DNA of 64,000 nucleotides. Source: Candidatus Devosia phytovorans (lineage in GTDB: Bacteria > Pseudomonadota > Alphaproteobacteria > Rhizobiales > Devosiaceae). A program made the translations under genes and the position numbers. Of this stretch, positions 8,308 to 16,728 are shown in pieces (the stretch's first letter is position 1; each line of letters starts with the position of its first letter). The notes under the pieces were generated by a model that did not search any database, was not told the DNA's origin, and saw only the letters and a list, made by a program, of their open reading frames with translations. The stretch lies in the NCBI GenBank assembly GCA_029202405.1, contig CP119312.1:3229001-3293000 (forward strand). Reading direction: 5' to 3'.

Positions 8308-9714
8308 CTAGCCGCGAAATTTCTTGAGAAGCGACAGGGTTTTCGCCTGGGGCTGGGTGGCGGCAAACTGCTCGGCGAGATCGACCAGCGCCGCGGCGAG
8401 GCTTGCGGGCGGCAAAGCGAGGTTTTTCAGATCGGGCAGGCGCGGCCCCACAAGCGCCAGAAGGCTGGCCAGCTCCCCTGCCCCGGAACCGACGGCGCCG
8501 AAGCTGGCGACAGAGCCCCTGGCATCGACCACGGCCCGGACAACGCCGGTGGCGCTGATGGCCCGGCCGGCATCGGTTTCAGCGAGATTGGCGCGCAAGA
8601 CGGTCTGGCCAGGGCGCAGTTTTTCATCGCGCGGCAGGAGGCCAAGCTGGGCGAGCGGGGGGCTGGTATTGACGAGGCGGGACACCTGGAAAGGGTCGAG
8701 CCGCCCATGGCCCTGGCCGGTCAGGCGATCGAGCAGCAGCTGGGCCTGGCGCAGGCCGAGATGGGGGGCATCCTCGCCGGCGGCGCCGCCAATGGCACTC
8801 AGGACCTTGCTGGAGCTCTGCCCCTCGACCCCGAGCAGCAGAGCGCCAGTATCCTTGCGGTCGCGCCTGAGCTTGGCTGCATCGAGCACGCTGGCATCGA
8901 GATCGGGCTCATTGCCCATGGCGACGAGAATGTGGGAGACGTCGAGTTTTTCCTCACTGCCGGCGCGGATCAGGGAGACGCCCGTACCCTGGCTGCGTGG
9001 CTGGATGGCGGTGACCTCGGCGTCGTCGAGCACCGTCAGGCCCTCCTCGCGCAGATGGCGGAGGAGAACCGCGACCAGTTCGGGATCAAAACCGGGCAGC
9101 AGTCCGCCCTGGGGCACCAGCGTCACCATGGAGCCGAGGCGCTGATAGGCCTGGGCCAGTTCGAAGGCCACGGGCGTGCCGCCGATAACCACGAGGTGGC
9201 TCAGCTTGCGCAGGTTGTCGGCAATGGTCTCGGGCGTGAAATATTTGACCTGGTCGAGGCCGGGCAGTGCCGGAATGGAAGGGGTGGCGCCGGTCGCAAG
9301 GACAAAGTGTCTGGCGCGGACCGTGGTTTCGCCGCAGCGCAGGGTTTTGGGATCGGTGAAGCTCGCCTCGTCCGACAGGAGCGTGATGCCGAGTGCCGTC
9401 AGGCGCTCATCGGTGTCGCGCGGGGCAACGGCATCGGCAATGGCTGTGGCGCGCTCGCCAATGCTGCGGAAATTGGGCTTGGGGTCGGCATTGTTCATGC
9501 CCAGCGTGCCGGCGGTGCGGATGGCATGGGCGCGGTTGGCGCTGGCGATGAAGGCGGCGCGGCGCAGGGCGCCGGCGGTCGGGTCATTGGCTTCGTCGCG
9601 CGGGCGCGGCAGCAGCGTCACCTCAAGACCGCGCTGGCGCGCGAGAATGGCGAGGCGAGTGCCAAGGGCGCCCGCGCCGATGACGCAAAGATCGGGTTTG
9701 AGGATTTCTGCCAT
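8308..9714 (-). CDS. FAD/NAD(P)-dependent oxidoreductase resembling disulfide reductases but lacking the redox cysteines
   Basis: 468 residues. It has the layout of class I pyridine-nucleotide disulfide oxidoreductases (lipoamide dehydrogenase, mercuric reductase). An N-terminal FAD site is present (DLCVIGAGALGTRLA), then an ATG segment (LATGATPSIPALPG), a second Rossmann site (LVVIGGTPVAFELAQAY) and a C-terminal dimerisation-like domain. The redox-active CxxxxC motif that should follow the first Rossmann fold is absent; that stretch has no cysteine. The C-terminal His-Glu pair (HPTxxE) is also missing (reads GAGELASLLALV). Dithiol chemistry is therefore not expected. It may be a diverged flavin reductase or electron-transfer protein. 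ATG 9714 was chosen; an in-frame GTG lies 6 bases upstream. Confidence 0.8.
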   Translation of the reverse strand: MAEILKPDLCVIGAGALGTRLAILARQRGLEVTLLPRPRDEANDPTAGALRRAAFIASANRAHAIRTAGTLGMNNADPKPNFRSIGERATAIADAVAPRDTDERLTALGITLLSDEASFTDPKTLRCGETTVRARHFVLATGATPSIPALPGLDQVKYFTPETIADNLRKLSHLVVIGGTPVAFELAQAYQRLGSMVTLVPQGGLLPGFDPELVAVLLRHLREEGLTVLDDAEVTAIQPRSQGTGVSLIRAGSEEKLDVSHILVAMGNEPDLDASVLDAAKLRRDRKDTGALLLGVEGQSSSKVLSAIGGAAGEDAPHLGLRQAQLLLDRLTGQGHGRLDPFQVSRLVNTSPPLAQLGLLPRDEKLRPGQTVLRANLAETDAGRAISATGVVRAVVDARGSVASFGAVGSGAGELASLLALVGPRLPDLKNLALPPASLAAALVDLAEQFAATQPQAKTLSLLKKFRG

Positions 9715-9811
9715 GACCACCGGCGGTCTATTAGACTATTGGTGGACTTATGGGGTGATCCGCCGTGCAAAACAACGGGGGAAGGGTTGCAAGGAAGGTG
9801 CCCATGGCGCG

Positions 9812-9840
9812 TTGACTTGGGCTCGAGTTTTCCCTATAGA
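9812..9840 (+). promoter_or_regulatory. Promoter of the rpmH-rnpA-yidC operon
   Basis: TTGACT (9812-9817), a 17-base spacer and TATAGA (9835-9840). This is close to a housekeeping sigma-70 promoter and fits strong ribosomal-protein expression. The leader to the rpmH ATG is about 100 bases. Confidence 0.75.
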
Positions 9841-9945
9841 CGCCACCAACCCGCACCGTGGGCGCCCAGCGCTCGGCGTGTGTCTGAAATTTCCTGCTTG
9901 TGCAGAGCCAAACTAGAGGAACCGTGCCCGGCGCGGTTTGATGTC

Positions 9946-10080
9946 ATGAAGCGTACTTATCAGCCGTCCAAGCTCGTGCGTGCCCGCCGTCACGGTTTCC
10001 GTGCCCGCATGGCCACCAAGGACGGCCGTGCGATCATCAACAAGCGCCGTCGCGACGGCCGCAAGAAGCTCACGGCCTAA
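9946..10080 (+). CDS. rpmH: 50S ribosomal protein L34
   Basis: 44 residues with the full L34 pattern: MKRTYQPSKLVRARRHGFRA at the start and RRRDGRKKLTA at the end. It is very basic, as expected for this rRNA-binding protein of the large subunit. It opens the conserved rpmH-rnpA-yidC cluster and lies about 100 bases after a good sigma-70 promoter. Rightward reading in frame from 8296 is an artefact of antisense DNA; the real start is this ATG. Confidence 0.98.
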   Translation: MKRTYQPSKLVRARRHGFRARMATKDGRAIINKRRRDGRKKLTA

Positions 10081-10094
10081 GGCCACGTGGCCGT

Positions 10095-10496
10095 ATGACG
10101 GCCATCGAGCACAGTCCTGACGCCCTGCGTCGGCTGATCAAGCGAAGCCAGTTTCAAAGGGCTGCCCGGGGCAATCGCGCCGGGCGCTCTGCGTTTGGGC
10201 TGCAGATGATCGCCGCCGAAGAGGCGCAGCCCGGTATCGGTTTTACCGTGACCAAGAAAACCGGCAATTCTCCAGAGCGCAATCGCATAAAACGTCGTCT
10301 TCGGGCGGCTGTGACAGCATGCGCGCGTGACTTTGTGCCCCACCATGACTATGTGCTGGTCGGACGGCGTGAAGCGCTGACAGAACCCTTTACGAAGCTT
10401 GTTTCGGACCTGGGCGCGTTGATCACGCGCGTGCACACGCCAAGGTCCCCCGACGAGCGCTCTTCTTCCGGCCGCGGCCCACGGAAACCGAGATAA
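10095..10496 (+). CDS. rnpA: Ribonuclease P protein component
   Basis: 133 residues. Protein subunit of RNase P, which helps the catalytic RNA process tRNA 5' ends. The diagnostic basic helix is clear (SPERNRIKRRLRAAV), and FTVTKKTG precedes it. The C-terminal tail (RSPDERSSSGRGPRKPR) is basic and probably unstructured. It starts 14 bases after rpmH, and its stop TAA shares one base with the yidC ATG (TAATG), so translation is coupled. Confidence 0.96.
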   Translation: MTAIEHSPDALRRLIKRSQFQRAARGNRAGRSAFGLQMIAAEEAQPGIGFTVTKKTGNSPERNRIKRRLRAAVTACARDFVPHHDYVLVGRREALTEPFTKLVSDLGALITRVHTPRSPDERSSSGRGPRKPR

Positions 10497-12334
10497 TGGA
10501 AAACAATCGCAACATAATCCTGGCCATCGTGCTCAGCATGATCGTGCTGTTCGGCTGGCAGTTCTTCGTTGCCGGGCCGCAGATGGAACGCGCCCAGCAG
10601 CAGGCGCAGCTTGCGAATGAACAGGCCGCAGCGGCCGATCCGGGTCTGGCCACGCCAGCAACGCCGGGCGCTCCGGGACAGGCTGCAGCGCCGGCCGCCA
10701 ATACCGGCACGCAGACCTATGCCAGCCGCGATGAAGCCATTGCCGCCAGCGCCCGCGTCTCGATCGATACGCCGGACCTGTCGGGCTCGATCAACCTGAC
10801 CGGCGCGCTGATCGATGACCTGCGCCTCAAGCAGTATCGCGAGACGGTGGACGAAACCTCCCCGATCATCACCCTATTGACCCCGGCTGGCGTGCCCAAT
10901 GCCTATTTCGCCGAAGAAGGCTGGCTGCCGGTTGCCGGCAATTCCATTGCCGTGCCGACCGCACAGACCGTCTGGACCGTCGAGGGCGCCAACACGGCGC
11001 TGACCGCTACGACCCCGGTGACGCTGGTCTGGGACAATGGCGCGGGCCTCACTTTCCGCCGCACCATTTCGGTGGACGAGCACTATCTCTTCACCGTCAG
11101 CCAGGCGATCGACAACCAGTCGGGCGGCGATGTGGCGCTCTATCCCTATGCGCGCGTCACCCGCCACAACACGCCCCATGTCGCCAATTTCTTCATCCAG
11201 CATGAAGGCCCGCATGGCGTGCTGGGCTCGAACAACCTGATTTCCAAGAAATACACCGACCTGCAGCATGACCAGGTCGCGCGCTTTGACAATACGACGG
11301 GCTGGCTCGGCTTTTCCGACAAGTATTGGGCAACCGCCGCGCTGCCGCCTGCCGGCACCGGCATCAATGCCCAGTTCACCTGGAAGAATTCGGCTGGCTA
11401 TGACGACTACCAGACCTCCTATGTCGAGACTGCACCGGTCGTGATCGCCGCTGGCGCCAGTGCCACGCGCGAGAGCTATCTGTTTGCCGGCGCCAAGGAA
11501 GAATCGGTCATCACCGCGCTGCAGCAGCAGTATAGCTTTGACCGCTTCGACCTGCTGATCGACTGGGGCTGGCTGTGGTTCATCACCAAGCCGATGTATT
11601 TCCTGCTCACCTTCCTTAATGGCATCATCGGCAATTTCGGCCTCGCCGTGCTGGCAGTGACGGTTATCGTCAAGGCGCTGTTCTTCCCGCTGGCCAGCCG
11701 CTCCTATGCCTCGATGGCCGCGATGCGCCGCGTGCAGCCGGAAATGAAGTCGATCCAGGAGCGCCTCAAGGAGGATCGTCCGGCCCAGCAGGCCGCGATG
11801 ATGGAGCTCTACAAGAAGGAAAAGATCAATCCGCTCAGCGGTTGCTGGCCGGTGCTGATCCAGATCCCCGTGTTCTTCGCGCTCTATACCGTCATCTTCA
11901 TCAGCCTCGACATGCGCCATGCGCCGTTCTTTGGCTGGATCCAGGATCTGGCTGCGCCCGATCCGACCAATATCTTCACGCTGTTCGGCCTGATCCCGTG
12001 GAATCCCACGGTGGTTCCGATCATCGGCTCGTTCCTGCACCTGGGCGTGTGGCCGGTGATCATGGGCATCACCATGTGGGTGCAGATGAAGCTCAATCCG
12101 CCGCCGCCGGATCCGACCCAGGCGATGATCTTCAACTACATGCCGATCATCTTCACCTTCATGCTGGGCACATTCCCGGCGGGTCTGGTGATCTACTGGG
12201 CCTGGAACAATACGCTGTCGGTGACCCAGCAGTGGTTCATCATGAAACGCCACGGCGTGGAGGTGAACCTGATCGGCAATATCCTCGACACCTTCCGCAA
12301 GAAGAAGCCGGCGGAAGAAGCAGCCAAGTCCTGA
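10496..12334 (+). CDS. yidC: Membrane protein insertase YidC
   Basis: 612 residues; inserts and folds inner-membrane proteins with or without SecYEG. An N-terminal signal-anchor (ILAIVLSMIVLFGWQFFV) is followed by an Ala/Pro/Gln-rich linker (about 30-80) and a large periplasmic beta domain (about 80-350). The conserved five-helix core carries FFPLASRSYASMAAMRRVQP, the cytoplasmic hairpin LKEDRPAQQAAMMELYKKEKI and NPLSGCWPVLIQIPVFFALY. Length and order are normal for Gram-negative YidC. The start is fixed by the one-base overlap with rnpA. Confidence 0.98.
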   Translation: MENNRNIILAIVLSMIVLFGWQFFVAGPQMERAQQQAQLANEQAAAADPGLATPATPGAPGQAAAPAANTGTQTYASRDEAIAASARVSIDTPDLSGSINLTGALIDDLRLKQYRETVDETSPIITLLTPAGVPNAYFAEEGWLPVAGNSIAVPTAQTVWTVEGANTALTATTPVTLVWDNGAGLTFRRTISVDEHYLFTVSQAIDNQSGGDVALYPYARVTRHNTPHVANFFIQHEGPHGVLGSNNLISKKYTDLQHDQVARFDNTTGWLGFSDKYWATAALPPAGTGINAQFTWKNSAGYDDYQTSYVETAPVVIAAGASATRESYLFAGAKEESVITALQQQYSFDRFDLLIDWGWLWFITKPMYFLLTFLNGIIGNFGLAVLAVTVIVKALFFPLASRSYASMAAMRRVQPEMKSIQERLKEDRPAQQAAMMELYKKEKINPLSGCWPVLIQIPVFFALYTVIFISLDMRHAPFFGWIQDLAAPDPTNIFTLFGLIPWNPTVVPIIGSFLHLGVWPVIMGITMWVQMKLNPPPPDPTQAMIFNYMPIIFTFMLGTFPAGLVIYWAWNNTLSVTQQWFIMKRHGVEVNLIGNILDTFRKKKPAEEAAKS

Positions 12335-12361
12335 TCGCCACACGGCCAGGATCATGTTACA

Positions 12362-12393
12362 GCCCGCCGGACCATCCGGCGGGCTTATTGTTT
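12362..12393 (+). terminator. Terminator hairpin between yidC and engB
   Basis: A perfect 10-bp stem (12362-12371 with 12375-12384), 3-base loop, then TTATTGTTT. It should end or reduce transcription from the rpmH-rnpA-yidC unit before engB. Confidence 0.75.
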
Positions 12394-12404
12394 GGAGCAG
12401 ACCC

Positions 12405-13049
12405 ATGAGCGAGATCGACTACCCAACCGACATGATCGAGCGCGGCCGCCTGCTGTTTGCCCGTCCGTTCCTCTTCATCAAGGGCTGCGTGCGCATCGCC
12501 GACCTGCCGCCGATGGACAAGGTGGAAATCTCCTTTGCTGGACGCTCCAATGTCGGCAAGTCGAGCCTGATCAACGCGCTCTGCGGCACGTCGAGCCTGG
12601 CGCGTACCTCCAATACGCCCGGCCGCACGCAGGAGCTCAATATCTTCGAGAGCCAGAGCGAAGACCTGCGCATCGTCGACATGCCCGGCTATGGCTATGC
12701 CAAGGCGCCGGAAGACAAGGTGCGGCAGTGGACCAAGCTGATCCATCAGTATCTGACCGGCCGCTCGACGCTGCGCCGCGTCTATGTGCTGGTCGATGGG
12801 CGTCATGGCCCCAAGGACAATGACCTGACCGTCATGAACGAGCTCGACAAGGCCGCCGTCAGCTATCAGGTGGTTCTGACGAAAGCCGACAAGCCGGGCG
12901 CGGCCGAATTGCAGAAAGTGATCGCGGCGACGCAGGCGGCCATCCTCAAGCGCCCTGCCGCGCATCCGCATGTGATCCTGACCTCATCGCTCAAGGGCGA
13001 TGGCCTGAAAGAATTGCGCACAGAAATCGCCATGCTGCTGGAAAGCTGA
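12405..13049 (+). CDS. engB: Ribosome biogenesis GTP-binding protein YihA/EngB
   Basis: 214 residues. A TRAFAC-class GTPase needed for assembly of the 50S subunit in other bacteria. G1 GRSNVGKSS, G2 region NTPGRTQ, G3 DMPGYGYAKAP and G4 TKADK are all present, so it should be active. The start MSEIDYP is preceded by TTTGGAGCAGACCC. It is separated from yidC by a terminator-like hairpin, so it may use read-through or its own promoter. In many relatives argB follows engB closely; here argB lies about 5.9 kb further on. Confidence 0.96.
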   Translation: MSEIDYPTDMIERGRLLFARPFLFIKGCVRIADLPPMDKVEISFAGRSNVGKSSLINALCGTSSLARTSNTPGRTQELNIFESQSEDLRIVDMPGYGYAKAPEDKVRQWTKLIHQYLTGRSTLRRVYVLVDGRHGPKDNDLTVMNELDKAAVSYQVVLTKADKPGAAELQKVIAATQAAILKRPAAHPHVILTSSLKGDGLKELRTEIAMLLES

Positions 13050-13098
13050 GACGGCAGACGCGATTGGGGTTGTCTGCACGCTGGTGCCACAACCACGA

Positions 13099-13226
13099 TG
13101 TCACCCCGGCCTTGAGCCGGGGCCCATCCCGAGATCACGCCACAGCCGCAAGGTGGTGGCAAACACATCGACCTGGCGGCAAGACATACATCTCAGGATG
13201 GGCCCCGGCTCAAGGCCGGGATGACA
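13099..13226. repeat. Large inverted repeat, REP/MITE-like intergenic element
   Basis: Two 37-base arms (13099-13135 and 13190-13226) are inverted copies that differ at two positions, with a 54-base spacer. Each arm is itself GC-rich and partly palindromic (CCGGCCTTGAGCCGG). Dispersed elements with this core are, from memory, common between genes in Hyphomicrobiales. It lies between convergent genes, so the RNA hairpin could also end transcription of engB and the chemoreceptor gene. No other copy is seen in this window. Confidence 0.8.
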
Positions 13227-13253
13227 TCGCGTGTGTGGAAGCGGTGGCGCCCT

Positions 13254-14744
13254 CTACGCAGCCCGGCGAGAATCCGATGGCTTGCGCCCGTCGATATTGA
13301 ACACCGCGACGATTCCGTCGAGCGACTCGGCCTGATGTTCGGTCTGCTCGATGGCGGCATTGGTCTGTTCCACCAGCGCGGCATTGTGCTGGGTGATCTC
13401 GTCGAGCTGCCGCACGGCGACATTGACCTCGTCGATGGCGACGGCCTGTTCGCGGCTGGCCTCGGTGATCTGATTGATCAACGCCGCACTCTGGGTGACC
13501 GAGCTGTTGAGCGCGGCAATGCGCTGGCCGATCTGCAGCACGACCTGCGTACCTGACTTGACCTCGCTGGCCGAGACATCGATCAACTGCTTGATATCGG
13601 CAGATGCCGAGGCGGCGGATTGCGCCAGGCGACGCACTTCCACGGCCACCACCGCAAAACCCTTGCCGGCATCGCCCGCGCGGGCAGCTTCGACCGAAGC
13701 GTTGAGCGCCAGGAGATTGGTCTGGAAGGCGATGTCGTCGATCAGCTTGACGATGTTCGAGATTTTGGCCGAGGAAGTGGAAATCTGCTCCATGGCCCGC
13801 GATGCGGTTTCCATGGCGACGCCGCTTTCGACGGCAATGCGCGAGGCTTCGGCGACCGAGCGATTGGCCTCGCCGGCACGGGTGGCATTGGCGCTGACGG
13901 TGACCGACAGCTGTTCCACACTGGCCGAGGTTTGCTCAACCATGGCGGCCTGACGGCTGGTGCGCTCGGCCAGGTCGTTGGAGCCAGCCAGAATCTCGCC
14001 GGTCGCGGTCTTGAGGCGGCCGGAGGTCTGCTGCAGATTACCCATGACAGCGGCCATGCGTTCGGCAACAGCATTGGTATTGTCGCGCAGGGCGGCAAAG
14101 GCGCCGGTGAAATTGCCCGCAACGCGGGCGCTGAGATCAGCCTTGGCCAGCGCGGAGAGGACCTCGCCCGTTCCTGTCAGGCCGTGGTCAAGCGCCTCGA
14201 GCAAGACATTCACTTCGGTTGCCAGCTGGCGCAGCTCGACCTGATCATAGTTGTTGTCGATACGGCCGGTCAGCTCGCCGGCCATAACGGCGCGAAGCGT
14301 CGTCTGCAGATCATCGGTCAGCCGGTCGGCGGCATGCTGGCGCAGACCGGCCTCGGCGTCGCGCTGGCGTTCGTTTTCCTGCATGGCGGCCTGTTCGACC
14401 AGGGCCGTGCGGAAACCTTCGAGAGCTTTGAACATGATCGTCAGCTCGTCGGCAGCCTTCTGGATTGGGATCTGGACATCGGTGTTGCCGGCAGCCAGCT
14501 CGGCCGTCAGATCGACCAGCGTCCCAAGCCGGGCGGAGACAACCCTTTGGAACAGGATAAAGACACTGAGACAACCGGCAGCGGCAGAGGCGCCGGCCAG
14601 GGCAAGCGGCACCAGCACCGTCATATTGTCCTGCGTGAGAAGCTGGTAAATCGCCCAACCGCCAAACAGGATGACCAGGGCACCGAAGCCGAGAAAGGCA
14701 GCGACGAGTTTCTGCGTGATGGAAAAATTGCGGTAGTCAAACAT
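13254..14744 (-). CDS. Methyl-accepting chemotaxis protein
   Basis: 496 residues from the chosen ATG (MFDYRNFS). Two closely spaced membrane helices (about 13-35 and 42-64) leave almost no periplasmic domain, so ligand or energy sensing is probably within the membrane or cytoplasm. Two HAMP-like segments follow (about 65-115 and 165-215). The signalling tip is intact (DDIAFQTNLLALNASVEAARAG ... VVAVEVRRLAQSAA region). The C-terminus lacks a CheR-binding pentapeptide. It would signal to a CheA array encoded elsewhere. The start is not firm: an upstream in-frame ATG at 14783 would add 13 residues, and neither has a strong ribosome site. Confidence 0.9.
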   Translation of the reverse strand: MFDYRNFSITQKLVAAFLGFGALVILFGGWAIYQLLTQDNMTVLVPLALAGASAAAGCLSVFILFQRVVSARLGTLVDLTAELAAGNTDVQIPIQKAADELTIMFKALEGFRTALVEQAAMQENERQRDAEAGLRQHAADRLTDDLQTTLRAVMAGELTGRIDNNYDQVELRQLATEVNVLLEALDHGLTGTGEVLSALAKADLSARVAGNFTGAFAALRDNTNAVAERMAAVMGNLQQTSGRLKTATGEILAGSNDLAERTSRQAAMVEQTSASVEQLSVTVSANATRAGEANRSVAEASRIAVESGVAMETASRAMEQISTSSAKISNIVKLIDDIAFQTNLLALNASVEAARAGDAGKGFAVVAVEVRRLAQSAASASADIKQLIDVSASEVKSGTQVVLQIGQRIAALNSSVTQSAALINQITEASREQAVAIDEVNVAVRQLDEITQHNAALVEQTNAAIEQTEHQAESLDGIVAVFNIDGRKPSDSRRAA

Positions 14745-14836
14745 GGCGGGAAATACTGACGCTTCAATAAACGCCCGCACCATGCGCCAGCAGGGTTAAT
14801 AGATGCTTGATGCGAACCAATCCCGCCCGTGACAGA

Positions 14837-15229
14837 TCAGCGCGTGGTGCAAGCAACCCAGCGGCGCAGGATTTCGGGCAGGACGTCCGACTTTTCCTTG
14901 AGATCAGCAGCATCCTTGAATGTCACGACACCGCGGTCGGGCGCAGCCCAGGCGATGATCCGGTCGGGATCCTCGAAGCGGAAGAAATCGTCAGCGCCGG
15001 CCTTGGCGCCACGATGCAGGATCAGCTGCAGGCGATCGCCGGGGTGGATGCGCATGGTCAGGCGATCATCACCGAGACCAAAACTGGGGGCATTCCACTT
15101 GATGGCTTCGTCGAGCCCGGGCACGGCATCAAGGATCAGGTGGCGCAGCGTCTCGATTTCGGCCTTCCGGCCGTGCTGCAGCCTATCCATGTAGATGTCG
15201 ACAACAGACAGCTTTTCCGCGACAGCCAT
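14837..15229 (-). CDS. DUF1801 (YdhG-like) protein
   Basis: 130 residues. The pattern (ETLRHLILDAVPGLDEAIKWNAPSFGLGDDRLTMRIHPG ending in a helical tail) fits the DUF1801/YdhG fold, small proteins of unknown function. No catalytic motif is evident. The ATG lies one base after the stop of the upstream amidotransferase gene (TGAGATG), so the two are translationally coupled and probably act or are regulated together with msrB upstream. Confidence 0.8.
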   Translation of the reverse strand: MAVAEKLSVVDIYMDRLQHGRKAEIETLRHLILDAVPGLDEAIKWNAPSFGLGDDRLTMRIHPGDRLQLILHRGAKAGADDFFRFEDPDRIIAWAAPDRGVVTFKDAADLKEKSDVLPEILRRWVACTTR

Positions 15230-15230
15230 C

Positions 15231-15938
15231 TCAGCGCCCCCTGAAGAACTGGCCTATATATCCTGCAACATCCGAGCTATTTGATGGCGTTGCAACAGAG
15301 GCTACGGCCCTATCCACGAGATTGTCGGGGACCTTGCCGCGCCGCAGCTCGGCCAGCGCCAGGGTATAGTCATCGGCAAATTCGGGATGCGGCTGAAAAC
15401 TCAGCGCCGCGCCATTGCGATAGGCCAGACCCGCGTTGGGCGTGAAGTCCGACGCCAGGATCACTTCGGCCTCCTTGGGCGGGGTGATAACCTGATCCTG
15501 ATGCGAGCAGGCAACGGCCAAGGCCATTGGCGCCGTGCGCATGAAATCGGGACGAGCTTTGACACCGTAGGTGTGCCGGCCAAGGCCCCAGCCTTTTTCG
15601 GATTTGCGCACATCGCCACCCAGGGCATCGGCCATGATCTGGTGGCCGAAGCAGACCCCCAGCATGGGTGTCTTGCGCGCATAGGCGCCACGGATAAAGG
15701 CGCGCAGCGGATCGAGCCAGGCATGATCCTCGTACACGCCGGCCGGCGAGCCGGTGATGACGATGGCTTCCACACCTGAGAGATCCGGACAGGGCTCGCC
15801 ATCGGAAATGGCCAGCGTCTCATAAGAGAAGCCCTGCCCCGTCCGGTCGAACATGGTCTGGAACATCTGGCGATAGGGTCCAAAACGGTCGCGCAGGGGC
15901 GCCGGGACATCGCCGGTCTGGATGATGGTGAGTTTCAT
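15231..15938 (-). CDS. Class I glutamine amidotransferase-like protein
   Basis: 235 residues with the triad of class I amidotransferases: Cys in LGVCFGHQI (about 93), and His-Glu in FQPHPEF (about 185). The ITGSPAGVYE oxyanion segment is present. It has no synthase domain, like the stand-alone YfeJ/GMP-synthase-like group in which the ammonia acceptor is usually unknown. It sits between msrB (45-base gap) and DUF1801 (one-base gap), all on the minus strand, and probably in one operon. Confidence 0.85.
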   Translation of the reverse strand: MKLTIIQTGDVPAPLRDRFGPYRQMFQTMFDRTGQGFSYETLAISDGEPCPDLSGVEAIVITGSPAGVYEDHAWLDPLRAFIRGAYARKTPMLGVCFGHQIMADALGGDVRKSEKGWGLGRHTYGVKARPDFMRTAPMALAVACSHQDQVITPPKEAEVILASDFTPNAGLAYRNGAALSFQPHPEFADDYTLALAELRRGKVPDNLVDRAVASVATPSNSSDVAGYIGQFFRGR

Positions 15939-15983
15939 GAACCCGATATATCGCCGGCCTCCGCAAGGCGGAAGCCGGATTGA

Positions 15984-16469
15984 TCAGGCGGCCATGAATT
16001 TCAGCGCGGCGCCGTTGATGCAATAGCGCAGGCCGGTCGGCTCGGGACCATCCTCGAAGACATGGCCCTGATGGCCCCCGCAATTGGAGCAGTGGACTTC
16101 GGTGCGGGTCATGAACAGCGAATTGTCCACCGTCGTGCCGAGCGAACCGTCGATGAAGGTATAAAAGCTGGGCCAGCCGGTGCCGCTGTCGAATTTGGTA
16201 TCGGAGGCAAACAGCGCCTGCTCGCAGCCGGCGCAATGGAAGGTGCCGGTGGCATGCTCGTCGTTGAGCGGGGAGGTGAAAGGGCGTTCGGTGGCCTCGT
16301 GGCGCAGCACGTCATAGGCCAGCGGGTCGAGCCTGGCCCTCCACTCGCCATCGCTCAGCTTGAAAGGAAAATCACCCTCGGCAGCCTGCATGGGCGACAG
16401 CAGGGCCAGGGCTGAGAGGCCAACAAGGGCAGAACCACCCAGCAGCACATCGCGACGCTTGAGGACCAT
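15984..16469 (-). CDS. msrB: Exported peptide-methionine (R)-S-oxide reductase MsrB
   Basis: 161 residues. Reduces methionine-R-sulfoxide in proteins. Zinc-binding cysteine pairs CAGC and CSNC are present, the catalytic Cys is in GLRYCINGAALKF, and the GTGWPSF motif is intact. The N-terminus has a twin-arginine pattern (VLKRRDVLLGGSALVGLSALALL), so the folded enzyme is probably sent to the periplasm by Tat. The ATG at 16469 with AAAGGTG upstream is preferred over an in-frame GTG at 16478. It lies downstream of a SigK-like sigma/anti-sigma pair and a fasciclin gene on the same strand, which suggests a link to oxidative stress at the envelope. Confidence 0.92.
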   Translation of the reverse strand: MVLKRRDVLLGGSALVGLSALALLSPMQAAEGDFPFKLSDGEWRARLDPLAYDVLRHEATERPFTSPLNDEHATGTFHCAGCEQALFASDTKFDSGTGWPSFYTFIDGSLGTTVDNSLFMTRTEVHCSNCGGHQGHVFEDGPEPTGLRYCINGAALKFMAA

Positions 16470-16701
16470 GTCGATCACCTTTCATGAAGAGCCCGTGCCC
16501 CCGGATGCAGGAGAAGCTGCAAAGGGCGGCACGGGCGGAGTTGACAGCCAAAGGTAGTCCTGGGGCAAGGCCCTTCGCCGTCAAGTTATGGTGAGGGCGG
16601 AGGCGGCCCTTTTCCCTAACTGTCAGTAGCTACGGAGACGCGCAGTCGAGAGTTTCGGCCGGTTTTTCACCGCAGTTTTAGGCTAATCATCGTCAAAGGC
16701 T

Positions 16702-16721
16702 GGCGCCGGTCGCCCGGCGCC
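16702..16721 (-). terminator. Hairpin after the fasciclin gene
   Basis: A perfect 8-bp GC stem (16702-16709 with 16714-16721), loop TCGC. On the minus strand CCAGCCTTTGAC follows, so the U-tract is weak. It lies just after the fasciclin stop codon and about 230 bases before msrB. Confidence 0.5.
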
Positions 16722-16728
16722 GCGCCGA

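Noticed and set aside
8296..9945. N-terminal extension of the rpmH reading frame back to 8296
   Set aside because: The frame stays open only because it is antisense to the flavoprotein gene. L34 is a 44-residue protein and starts at 9946, downstream of a good promoter.
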